Below, in pieces: positions 46,827-55,047 of a DNA stretch of 64,000 bases. Numbering within the stretch: the stretch's first letter is position 1; each line of letters opens with the position of its first letter. Under the pieces are notes generated by a model. It saw only the letters and a list, made by a program, of their open reading frames with translations. It had not been told where the DNA came from and did not search any database. A program made the translations under genes and the position numbers. Origin of the DNA: Sulfitobacter sp. DFL-14 (GTDB lineage Bacteria > Pseudomonadota > Alphaproteobacteria > Rhodobacterales > Rhodobacteraceae); contig NZ_QBFD01000029.1 in NCBI RefSeq assembly GCF_003335585.1, positions 188,625-252,624 on the forward strand. Reading direction: 5' to 3'.

Positions 46827-47807
46827 ATGACGGACAAATCAAATGACTTCGAACATGTGCGACAGATCCACACGGTCCTGACCCTGCATTTCCTCGAAGG
46901 GCAGAAACAGGCCGAGATCGCGGCGGCGCTCAACCTGTCCACCTCCAAGGTGAACCGGCTGATCACCCAGGGCCGCCAGATGGGGATGGTCAAGATCGAC
47001 ATCGAAAGCCCGTTTCAGGCGCTCATGGATATCGAACGCGCGCTGACCGATGCCACCAGCCTGGATGATGCCATGGTCGCCCCTTTCGTGCAGGGCAGCC
47101 CGAAGGCCACGTTGCAGCAGGTTGGCCGCGCCGCCGCCAGCCAGGTGCTCGAAACGCTGCGCGACGGCGATGTCATCGCAATTACCGGCGGCAAGGCGGT
47201 CAGCGCGGTTGTCGAAAACCTTGCCCCCGATCACCGGGTCGATGTCATAGTGGTGCCGCTGACGGGCGGTGTGCAGGGCAAGTATTACACCGATGTGAAC
47301 CATCTCGCGACACGCATGGCCGAACGTCTTGGCGGCAAGACGATGCTGCTGCATGCGCCGCTGTTCGCCGAAAGCCGGGAACAGCGGGACATGCTGATGG
47401 AGGTCGCGTCGATCCGCGAGGTCTTTGACCTCGCCCGGCGGGCCAATGTGGCGCTTGTCGGCGTGGGCTCGATCCAGGCGGAAGGGTCAAGCTATTACGA
47501 CCTCCACCCGGTGCCGGACGCGGACCGCAAGATGCTGGTCGGCATGGGGGTCGTGGGCGAGTTTCTGGCCCATCTCATCCACAGCGACGGGGCGGTGTCG
47601 AACTATGCGCTGAACTCGCGTCTCGTCGCACTTGCACCCAAGGAACTGCCCAAATGCGCCCGCGTCATCGGGGTGGCCTCCGGCCATGAAAAGGCCCAGC
47701 CGATCACAGCCGCGCTGAACGGCAATTTTTTGAACTCACTGATCCTTGACGAAGAAACCGCCGGATCGGTCCTGAAGGAACTTGAAGGGAAACAGAATGT
47801 CGCATGA
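46827..47807 (+). CDS. SorC/DeoR-type sugar-responsive regulator
   Basis: Protein of 326 residues. The N-terminal HTH (QKQAEIAAALNLSTSKVNRL) is followed by a SorC sugar-binding domain with GDVIAITGGKAVSAVVE, LTGGVQGKYYTDVNHLATRMA and the C-terminal RVIGVASGHEKA. The family includes LsrR, EryD and DeoR of Bacillus, which usually bind a phosphorylated pathway intermediate. Being inside the operon, it probably autoregulates it. It starts 3 bp after the permease stop and overlaps the next gene by 11 bp. Confidence 0.9.
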   Translation: MTDKSNDFEHVRQIHTVLTLHFLEGQKQAEIAAALNLSTSKVNRLITQGRQMGMVKIDIESPFQALMDIERALTDATSLDDAMVAPFVQGSPKATLQQVGRAAASQVLETLRDGDVIAITGGKAVSAVVENLAPDHRVDVIVVPLTGGVQGKYYTDVNHLATRMAERLGGKTMLLHAPLFAESREQRDMLMEVASIREVFDLARRANVALVGVGSIQAEGSSYYDLHPVPDADRKMLVGMGVVGEFLAHLIHSDGAVSNYALNSRLVALAPKELPKCARVIGVASGHEKAQPITAALNGNFLNSLILDEETAGSVLKELEGKQNVA

Positions 47808-48792
47808 GATGCTAACGCGAGAGATAGGAGCCTCCGGAATTTCGGCATCCGCCGTTGGACTGGGGACCTGGGCGATTGGCGGCTGGATGTGGGGCGGGAC
47901 CGACGTTGACCGCTCCATCGCGGCAATTCACGCCTCAATCGACGAAGGCATTTCGCTGATCGACACCGCCCCGGCCTATGGGCAGGGCGTGGCCGAAGAG
48001 ATCGTTGGCAAGGCGCTGAAAGGCCGCCGGGACAAGGTGGTGCTGGCCACCAAATGCGGCCTTGTCTGGCACAGCCAGCAGGGCAACCATTTCTTCGATT
48101 ACGAGGGGAAGCCGGTTCACCGCTACCTTGGCAAAGACGCGATTATCTACGAGGTCGAGCAAAGCCTGAAACGCCTGCAGGTGGATTGCATTGATCACTA
48201 CATCACCCATTGGCAGGATCCGACCACCCCCATCGAAGAGACGATGGAGGCGCTGGAGGCGCTCAAGACCCAGGGCAAGATCCGCTCGATCGGGGCCAGC
48301 AATACCACGGTCGCGGATGTCGAGGCCTATATCGCGGCGGGTCAGCTGGATGCGATCCAGGAGGAATATTCGATGGTCAGGCGCGACATCGAAAACACCC
48401 TCTTGCCTGTTTGCCAAAAGGCTGGCGTGGCGGCGCTCAGCTATTCCTCGCTGGCGCTTGGTCTGCTTTCGGGAAAAATGACGCCGGAGCGGGTTTTCTC
48501 CGGCGATGACCAGCGCAAGGACAACCCCCGCTTTTCCATGGCCAACCGCAAGAAGGTCGCCGCCTTGATGGAAACCATCAAGCCCATCGGCGCGGCGCAT
48601 GGGGCGACACCGGCGCAGATCGTGATCGCCTGGACCTTGCAGCAACCCGGGATCACCTTTTCGCTGTGCGGCGCGCGCGATGCGCAACAGGCGTCAGAGA
48701 ATGCCAAAGCCGGTCGCATTCGGCTCTCGGCAGAGGAGGTATCCCTGATTGATCGAAACGCAAAAACCCACCTGAGCGGTCTGGACGCATAG
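47797..48792 (+). CDS. Aldo/keto reductase
   Basis: Protein of 331 residues. The catalytic tetrad is visible as Asp and Tyr in LIDTAPAYGQG, Lys in VVLATKCG and His in HYITHWQDP, and the NADPH-binding end reads SLCGARDAQQASENA. Closest in character to the AKR11/YajO-like group that acts on sugars or dihydroxyketones. The start overlaps the regulator gene, so it is part of the operon. It could reduce an aldose or oxidise a polyol in the pathway. Confidence 0.9.
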   Translation: MSHEMLTREIGASGISASAVGLGTWAIGGWMWGGTDVDRSIAAIHASIDEGISLIDTAPAYGQGVAEEIVGKALKGRRDKVVLATKCGLVWHSQQGNHFFDYEGKPVHRYLGKDAIIYEVEQSLKRLQVDCIDHYITHWQDPTTPIEETMEALEALKTQGKIRSIGASNTTVADVEAYIAAGQLDAIQEEYSMVRRDIENTLLPVCQKAGVAALSYSSLALGLLSGKMTPERVFSGDDQRKDNPRFSMANRKKVAALMETIKPIGAAHGATPAQIVIAWTLQQPGITFSLCGARDAQQASENAKAGRIRLSAEEVSLIDRNAKTHLSGLDA

Positions 48793-48854
48793 GCCGGCCT
48801 TCAAACCAGAACCACTGCACCGCAGGAACGTCGATTTCGGCGAACGGAGAGATA

Positions 48855-50567
48855 ATGTCCGAGCAACGGAAGCAAAACCTGGCACAGCTGACGCGCAACG
48901 CGGCCTTTGACGCGGTTGTCGTCGGCGGCGGTGTGAACGGGATTGGCGTCTACCGGGATTTGTCCTTGCAGGGGCTGCGGGTTCTGTTGATCGAACGGAA
49001 CGATTTCTGCTCTGGCTGCAGCGCGGCACCGTCCCGGATGATCCACGGCGGCCTGAGGTATCTGGAGAACGGCGAATTCGACCTCGTGCGGGAGTCGCTT
49101 TTTGAGCGCGATGCCTTGCTGCGCAATGCGCCGCATATGGTGCGCCCCCTGCCCACGGTCATTCCCATCGCCTCGTGGTTTTCGGGGACCTTGAACGCGG
49201 CCGCCCAGTTCCTGGGCCGTGGCGGAAAACCGGCGGCGCGCGGGGCGGTGCCGATCAAACTGGGCCTGGCGCTTTATGACTGGGTCACGCGCAAACGGCG
49301 GGTGCTGCCGAAACACAGGTTCTATTCCGGGGCGCAGACACGGCGGTTGTGGCCTGCGCTGACGGACAAATCGCGACGCTCCGCCGTCTATTACGACGCC
49401 TGGATCAGCCATCCCGAACGTCTTTGCGTCGAATTGCTGCGCGACGTCGCAGAGGCCGCCCCCGGTTCGGTCGCCCTGAATTATGCCGAGATCGAACTGA
49501 ACGGGAATATCTTTCGCCTGCGCGACAGCCTGACCGGCGCAACTTTCGAGATTTCGCCCAAAGTGGTGGTCAATGCCACGGGTGCCTGGCTGGATGACAC
49601 CATCGCCGCACTTGTGCAGGGCAAGACCGAGCGCTTGGTATCAGGCACCAAGGGCTCTCATCTGATCATCGACAATGCCAAACTTTACGACGCCCTAAAC
49701 GGCCACATGGCCTATTTCGAAAACACCGATGGCCGTGTTTGCATCGTGTTCCCCTATCAGGGCAAGGTTCTGGCCGGATCGACCGACATCAGGGTGGAAA
49801 AAGCCCGGCGCGTGCGCTGCGAAGATGATGAGCGCGACTATATCCTCGGCGCGCTGCGGCTGGTGTTTCCGCAGGTGGCGATATCGGTGGATGAGGTGGT
49901 GTTCAGCTACAGCGGCATTCGCCCCCTGCCCCACAGCGATCAGGATTTCACCGGACGGATTTCGCGCGGGCACGACATCCGGCGGCTGTCCGGGGCGGTG
50001 CCGCAATTCTGCATGGTGGGCGGCAAGTGGACAACCTTCCGGGCTTTCGCCGAGCAGACCGCCGATGCCGTCCTGTCGTCTCTTGTCCGCAACCGGCGCG
50101 TCTCCACGCGTGACATGGCCATCGGCGGCGGCAGGCAGTTCCCGGATGATCCCTCCGATCTGTGCAGACAACTGCGGGCGCAATATGCCCTGCCCCCGAA
50201 CCGGGCCGAACAATTGATCGACCGCTACGGGACCCGGGCCGAAGAGCTGGCCGGCTTCTGCCAGGCAGAGCAGGACAGGCCGCTTGTCGCCGGATGCACC
50301 TATGGCACGGCAGAGATCCTCTGGATCTGCCGGAACGAATTTGTCGAAACCCTGTCAGACATCGTGCTGCGGCGGACGGCACTGGCCGTCACCGGGCAGA
50401 TTTCGATGGAGATCATTGCAGCGCTTGCCGTGCTTTTCGGGCGCGAGCGGGTGTTGCCGGAGCGTGAAATTAAACGGCAAAGCGACGCGCTGATTGCCGA
50501 GCTGGACACCTATCACGGCGTGAACAGCGCCATGTTGGTTGCAAGAAATGAAAGCAGGAGAATGTAA
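48855..50567 (+). CDS. GlpD/EryB-like FAD-dependent polyol-phosphate dehydrogenase
   Basis: Protein of 570 residues. VVVGGGVNGIGVYRDLSLQG is the FAD-binding loop, CSGCSAAPSRMIHGGLRYLENGEF-type residues follow the GlpD pattern, and GSHLIIDNAKLY and SYSGIRPLPHSD are conserved in glycerol-3-phosphate dehydrogenases. A C-terminal DAO_C helical domain is present. In context it more likely oxidises a tetritol or pentitol phosphate, as EryB does, feeding electrons to quinone at the membrane. Its stop overlaps the aldolase start (TAATG). Confidence 0.85.
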   Translation: MSEQRKQNLAQLTRNAAFDAVVVGGGVNGIGVYRDLSLQGLRVLLIERNDFCSGCSAAPSRMIHGGLRYLENGEFDLVRESLFERDALLRNAPHMVRPLPTVIPIASWFSGTLNAAAQFLGRGGKPAARGAVPIKLGLALYDWVTRKRRVLPKHRFYSGAQTRRLWPALTDKSRRSAVYYDAWISHPERLCVELLRDVAEAAPGSVALNYAEIELNGNIFRLRDSLTGATFEISPKVVVNATGAWLDDTIAALVQGKTERLVSGTKGSHLIIDNAKLYDALNGHMAYFENTDGRVCIVFPYQGKVLAGSTDIRVEKARRVRCEDDERDYILGALRLVFPQVAISVDEVVFSYSGIRPLPHSDQDFTGRISRGHDIRRLSGAVPQFCMVGGKWTTFRAFAEQTADAVLSSLVRNRRVSTRDMAIGGGRQFPDDPSDLCRQLRAQYALPPNRAEQLIDRYGTRAEELAGFCQAEQDRPLVAGCTYGTAEILWICRNEFVETLSDIVLRRTALAVTGQISMEIIAALAVLFGRERVLPEREIKRQSDALIAELDTYHGVNSAMLVARNESRRM

Positions 50568-51409
50568 TGCGCATAAGCACCAAAGCCCGAATGAACCGGA
50601 TGTTTACCAATGGGGGATGTCTTGATGTCGCCGTGGATCACGGCGTGTGTAACGAGCCGAGCTTCCTGGACGGTCTGGAAGATATGGCAAGCGTGATGAA
50701 CACGCTGATCGCGGCGCGGCCCGATGCGATTCAATGCGCCTATGGTCAGGCCGACCTGCTGCAGTCGCGCCCCGAAAAGGACAAGCCGGCGCTGGTGATG
50801 CGGATCGACATGGGCAACCCCTATAACGATCAGCGCCACCGGGTGATGTGGTCGATCCTGCAAAACGCCGATGAGCCGATCCTCGGCGCGCTGGAAATGG
50901 ATGCCGCGGCGGTTGTCGTGAACCTGTTCATGTTGCCGGACGAGCCGGAACTCTTCCGCCAATGCGTCGCCAATATCGCGCGGGTGCGCGATGCCTGCCA
51001 GCGCTACGGCATGCCGCTGATGATCGAACCGCTGGTGATGCTGCCCAACGACCAGCGCGGTGGCTATCAGGTCGATGGCGATGCGGAAAAGATCGTGACA
51101 CTGGTGCGGCTGGCCTCTGAAATGGGGGCCGATATCATCAAGGCGGACCCGACCGCCAACCCGCAGGATTTCCATCGGGTGATCGAAGCGGCGCGCGTCC
51201 CCGTGCTGGTGCGTGGCGGTGGCAAGGAAGACCTCAAGACCGTCCTGACAAAATCAGCCGCCTTGATGGCGCAGGGCGCGCAGGGCATGGTCTATGGGCG
51301 CAACATCTATCAGCATGACAATCCAAAGGCCGTGGTCTCGGCACTGAAGGCGATGATCCACAACAAGGCCGGCGGCGAAGAAGCTTGGGATATCTACAAC
51401 CGTGGCTGA
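50567..51409 (+). CDS. LsrF/DeoC-like class I aldolase
   Basis: Protein of 280 residues with a TIM-barrel class I aldolase pattern: LDVAVDHGVCNEPSF at strand 1, the Schiff-base lysine in GADIIKADPT, and the phosphate-binding loops PVLVRGGGKED and MVYGRNIYQ. These last segments closely parallel LsrF, the 3-hydroxy-2,4-pentadione-5-phosphate thiolase, and archaeal-type FbaB. It would cleave or transfer a ketose-phosphate product made by the kinase. AGGAGA precedes the ATG. Confidence 0.85.
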   Translation: MRISTKARMNRMFTNGGCLDVAVDHGVCNEPSFLDGLEDMASVMNTLIAARPDAIQCAYGQADLLQSRPEKDKPALVMRIDMGNPYNDQRHRVMWSILQNADEPILGALEMDAAAVVVNLFMLPDEPELFRQCVANIARVRDACQRYGMPLMIEPLVMLPNDQRGGYQVDGDAEKIVTLVRLASEMGADIIKADPTANPQDFHRVIEAARVPVLVRGGGKEDLKTVLTKSAALMAQGAQGMVYGRNIYQHDNPKAVVSALKAMIHNKAGGEEAWDIYNRG

Positions 51410-52919
51410 TACTGAAAGATATCTTTTGGGTCTGGATGCGGGCAACACGGTGATCAAAGCCGTGTTGTTCGACCTTGACGGGCGGCAGCTGGCGCACTGT
51501 GCATTGGATGGCAGATCCGCAACCCCGGAACCGGGGCATGTCGAGCGTGACCTGACCGAGCTTTGGGCAAACGCGCGGCAGGCGATTGCAGGCTGCCTGC
51601 AAAAGGCGGGTGTCGATGCGCGTCAGGTGCTGGCCGTCGGCTGTGCCGGGCATGGCAACGGGCTTTACATGCTTGACCGCGCGGGCGCGCCGCTTGTCGG
51701 CATCCAGTCGCTGGATACGCGGGCCGCCGGGCTGGCCGCCGAACTGGATGCAGAAAACGGCGATGCGCTGCACGCGCTTTGCCTGCAAAAGCCATGGCCG
51801 TCACAAACCCCCACCCTGCTGGCCTGGATCAAACGCCACCGACCGGCGCTTTACGATGCATGCGATACGGTGCTTCTGTGCAAGGATTTCATCACCTACA
51901 AACTGACAGGTGAGCGGGTCAGCGAGGTGTCGGACATGTCCGGATGCGGCCTGACCGCCATGCCGGGGTGCACCTATGATGACAGGCTGTTGCAGCTTTA
52001 CGGTCTGGCAGATGCCCGCGCGAAACTGCCCCGGCTGATCGACCCGGCACAGATCGCGGGGCACATCACCCCCGAGGCGGCTGCGGCAACCGGGCTTGTG
52101 CCCGGCACCCCGGTGATCGGCGGCTATTTCGACGTGATCTCCAGCGCCATGGGATCGGGCGTGGTGGGCGCGGGGCAGGCCTCGATCATTGCCGGGACAT
52201 GGGGCATCAACCAGGTCTTCTCTGACGCGCCGGTCAACGACCCGAACGTCTTCATGGTCTCCGGCTTTGGCAAGGGGCGTTTTGCCAATATCGAATCCAG
52301 TGCCACCTCGGCGGCCAACCTGGAATGGTACGTGCGCGAATTCGTCGAGCGTGGCAAACATCACGACGATCCGTTCGGCTTTTGCAATGACCGGATGGGC
52401 CAGGTGCAGCCCCGCGCCGATGATCCGTTTTTCCACCCGTTTCTTTATGGTTCCGCGCAGGGCGCCACCTGCCGCGCCGGGTTCTACGGGCTGGCCGGGT
52501 GGCATGGCGAGGGGCACATGCTGCGCGCCCTGTTCGAGGGGATCATGTTCGAGCATCGCCGACACATATCGGTGTTGAAGATGGCCGGGGTCTCCTTTGA
52601 CAGTGCCGTCCTCTCCGGCGGCGGGTCGCGCAGCCCTCATTGGCCGCAGATGTTCGCCGATTGCCTGGGCGTGCCGATCACGGTGGCAGAAACCCAGGAG
52701 ACCGGCGCGCTGGGAGCGGCGATCGGGGCGGCCCTCGCCCTGGGCGAAGTAGGGTCCTACGAAGAGGGTCTGGCCCGCATGGTACGCGCCCGGACCACCT
52801 TTGAGCCGGATGCGGATATGCATGATCACTACGGCCAGAGATATGCGCGCTACCTGTCTTTGATCGACGCGATGCGCGGTTTCTGGGAGAGCGTGCCATT
52901 TGGCGAACCTCAAGTATAA
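51402..52919 (+). CDS. FGGY-family carbohydrate kinase, LyxK-like
   Basis: Protein of 505 residues from a GTG start overlapping the aldolase stop. LLGLDAGNTVIKAVLFDLDG is the phosphate 1 loop, GTWGINQVF and AVLSGGGSRSPHWPQMFAD are the FGGY domain II motifs, and FLYGSAQGATCRAGFYG matches the L-xylulose kinase (LyxK) pattern. It phosphorylates a ketose or polyol at its terminal hydroxyl. Together with the GlpD-like gene this parallels EryA/EryB; together with the aldolase it parallels LsrK/LsrF. Confidence 0.88.
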   Translation: MADTERYLLGLDAGNTVIKAVLFDLDGRQLAHCALDGRSATPEPGHVERDLTELWANARQAIAGCLQKAGVDARQVLAVGCAGHGNGLYMLDRAGAPLVGIQSLDTRAAGLAAELDAENGDALHALCLQKPWPSQTPTLLAWIKRHRPALYDACDTVLLCKDFITYKLTGERVSEVSDMSGCGLTAMPGCTYDDRLLQLYGLADARAKLPRLIDPAQIAGHITPEAAAATGLVPGTPVIGGYFDVISSAMGSGVVGAGQASIIAGTWGINQVFSDAPVNDPNVFMVSGFGKGRFANIESSATSAANLEWYVREFVERGKHHDDPFGFCNDRMGQVQPRADDPFFHPFLYGSAQGATCRAGFYGLAGWHGEGHMLRALFEGIMFEHRRHISVLKMAGVSFDSAVLSGGGSRSPHWPQMFADCLGVPITVAETQETGALGAAIGAALALGEVGSYEEGLARMVRARTTFEPDADMHDHYGQRYARYLSLIDAMRGFWESVPFGEPQV

Positions 52920-53038
52920 GCTGACAGCAACCGGCGGTTCTTTTTGAGCGCGATTGTCCCGGGCAGCCGCCTGACATTGCGACGGGCTGAACGATCAACA
53001 CGCCGGGAACCGAACACAGACAGGAAAGGTCCACCCCC

Positions 53039-54658
53039 ATGCGCAAATCCGAAACCCTCGATGGTGACTATGATTATATCATTGTCGGTGCAGGCACGGC
53101 GGGTTGTGTGCTGGCCAACCGCCTGAGCGCGAACCCGAAGGTAAGGGTGCTCTTGCTGGAAGCGGGTGGATCGGACCTGTATCATTGGGTGCAGATACCG
53201 GTTGGTTACCTCTATTGCATCGGCAACCCGCGCACCGACTGGATGATGAAGACAGCCCCCGAACCGGGCCTGAACGGCCGCGCGCTGGTCTATCCGCGCG
53301 GCAAGGTCCTGGGCGGCTGCACCTCGATCAACGGCATGATCTACATGCGGGGCCAGGCGGCCGATTACGACCACTGGCGGCAGTTGGGTAATACCGGCTG
53401 GGGCTGGGACGATGTCCTGCCCTATTTCCTGAAATCCGAGGACCATCACGGCGGCAAGACAGCCCTGCATGGCGCGGGCGGCGAATGGAAGGTCTCACGG
53501 CAGCGGCTGAAATGGGATATCCTGAAGGCCGTGCAGACCGGCGCGCAGGAATTCGGGATCATGCCCCGCGATGATTTCAACGACGGCAACAACGAGGGCA
53601 GCGGTTTCTTCGAGGTGAACCAGAAAAACGGACGGCGCTGGAACACCGCGCGCGGCTTTCTGCGCCCGGCGATGAAACGCCCCAACCTGCGGGTGTTGAC
53701 GCAGGCAGAAACCGAACGGTTGGTCCTGAACGGAAAACAGGTTACAGGCGTGCGGTTCCGCCACAAGGGCGCGGTTTTCGAGGCGAATGCCAGGGCCGAA
53801 GTCCTGCTGACCGCGGGCGCCATCAATTCGCCAAAGATCCTTGAGCTGTCGGGGATCGGGCGCGGCACGCTGCTGGCGGACCTCGGCATCGAGGTGCGGC
53901 ATGAAAGCAAGGGGGTGGGTGAAAACCTGCAGGACCACCTTCAGATCCGGACGGTCTTTGGCGTCGAGAATGCCAGTACGCTCAACACGATGGCAAACAA
54001 TGTATTTGGCAAGATCAGGATGGCGGCGCAATATGCGGCGCTCCGGTCTGGCCCGATGTCGATGGCACCCAGCCAGTTCGGCATGTTCACCAAATCGGAC
54101 CCGTCGCTCGAAACGCCGGATCTGGAATACCATGTCCAGCCCCTGTCCACCGACAGGCTGGGCGACCCGCTGCATCCGTTTCCGGCCATCACGGTTTCGG
54201 TGTGCAACCTGCGCCCGGAAAGCACGGGTTCCTGCCATGTCACGGCGGGCGGTGCGGGCGTGCAGCCGGACATCCGGCTCAACTATCTGTCCGCCGAGAA
54301 GGACAGGCAGATCGCGGTAAAATCCGTGAAACAGGTGCGCCAGCTGATGACCGCCAAGGCATTGGCCCCCTTTCACCCCAATGAGATCCTGCCCGGCCCC
54401 GGCGTGCGGTCCGACGACGATCTGATCAAGGGCGCGGGCGAAATTGCGACCACCATCTTCCACCCTGTTGGCACCTGTAAGATGGGATCGGACGAAAGGG
54501 CTGTCGTGGATTGCGAGCTGAAGGTCCGTGGCCTGAGCGGGCTGCGTGTGGTGGATGCGTCGATCATGCCGAAAATCACCTCGGGCAACACCGCATCACC
54601 GGTCGTCATGATCGCGGAGAAAGCCGCCGACATGATACAAAAGGAGGCCAGGCGTTGA
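53039..54658 (+). CDS. GMC-family flavin oxidoreductase
   Basis: Protein of 539 residues. YIIVGAGTAGCVLANRLS is the FAD-binding motif, GGCTSINGMIYMRGQA the GMC signature 1, and the C-terminal FHPVGTCKMGSDERAVVD with the later NTASP carry the catalytic His/Asn pair. It is a paralogue of betA in this window but lies in the sugar operon, so an alcohol or polyol substrate is more likely than choline. AGGAAAGG is upstream. A 119-bp gap before it leaves room for an internal promoter. Confidence 0.88.
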   Translation: MRKSETLDGDYDYIIVGAGTAGCVLANRLSANPKVRVLLLEAGGSDLYHWVQIPVGYLYCIGNPRTDWMMKTAPEPGLNGRALVYPRGKVLGGCTSINGMIYMRGQAADYDHWRQLGNTGWGWDDVLPYFLKSEDHHGGKTALHGAGGEWKVSRQRLKWDILKAVQTGAQEFGIMPRDDFNDGNNEGSGFFEVNQKNGRRWNTARGFLRPAMKRPNLRVLTQAETERLVLNGKQVTGVRFRHKGAVFEANARAEVLLTAGAINSPKILELSGIGRGTLLADLGIEVRHESKGVGENLQDHLQIRTVFGVENASTLNTMANNVFGKIRMAAQYAALRSGPMSMAPSQFGMFTKSDPSLETPDLEYHVQPLSTDRLGDPLHPFPAITVSVCNLRPESTGSCHVTAGGAGVQPDIRLNYLSAEKDRQIAVKSVKQVRQLMTAKALAPFHPNEILPGPGVRSDDDLIKGAGEIATTIFHPVGTCKMGSDERAVVDCELKVRGLSGLRVVDASIMPKITSGNTASPVVMIAEKAADMIQKEARR

Positions 54659-54948
54659 CCGCCATTGTCGTCATTGCCCGCGCTCTGCCGCGACATGGCC
54701 AGTTCGACCGCGTCCTTGCCGCGGTCGGAAAGCTGGCCGAAGAAAGCCGCCGCGAAACCGGGTGTGACCGGTACGAAGTCTACCTGCCCGCCGCCTCGGG
54801 GCAGGATATTCTGATCCATGAAATCTGGCGGTCCGCGGCCGATCTGAAGGCCCATGGCCAGACGCCGCATGTGGCGCTGTTCAAATCTGCGATCAGCAGC
54901 CGCGCCAAGGTCGAAGTTGATAAGTTCCCTCAGGCTCAGCGCCTCTGA
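54655..54948 (+). CDS. ABM-fold (LsrG-like) small protein
   Basis: Protein of 97 residues starting at TTG within the GMC stop (TTGA), seven bases after AGGAGG. The sequence TAIVVIARALPRHGQFDRVL, ETGCDRYEVYLPA and LIHEIWRSAADLKAHGQTPH follows the antibiotic-biosynthesis-monooxygenase fold; E. coli LsrG, which isomerises phospho-AI-2, has 96 residues and the same layout with TPH. Last gene of the operon. The fold is confident; LsrG function is inference. Confidence 0.8.
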   Translation: MTAIVVIARALPRHGQFDRVLAAVGKLAEESRRETGCDRYEVYLPAASGQDILIHEIWRSAADLKAHGQTPHVALFKSAISSRAKVEVDKFPQAQRL

Positions 54949-54999
54949 GAACCCTCTTGGGGTGCCATAACGCTCAGCCTCCGTTCTTGCGAAAATAGA

Positions 55000-55038
55000 T
55001 TTGCAAAGCTACCCTGGACGGAATTGCAAATTTGCAAA
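55000..55038 (+). promoter_or_regulatory. PccR-type boxes upstream of pccR (autoregulation)
   Basis: TTTGCAAA lies at 55000-55007, then ATTGCAAA (55023-55030) directly abutting TTTGCAAA (55031-55038), ending ten bases before the ATG. A possible promoter, TTGCGA (54987-54992), 17 bp, TACCCT (55010-55015), has the first box between its elements and the tandem boxes in the transcribed leader, a geometry that suits repression. The layout mirrors the pccB region. Confidence 0.72.
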
Positions 55039-55047
55039 GGGCGGATG

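Noticed and set aside
43179-54948. Calling the operon a true lsr (AI-2) system
   Set aside because: There is only one permease, the kinase looks more LyxK-like than LsrK-like, and extra GlpD-, AKR- and GMC-type enzymes are present. The ligand is therefore left open.
55024-55047. TTG at 55024 as the pccR start
   Set aside because: It lies within the tandem operator boxes, and the ATG at 55048 has a correctly spaced AAAGGG.
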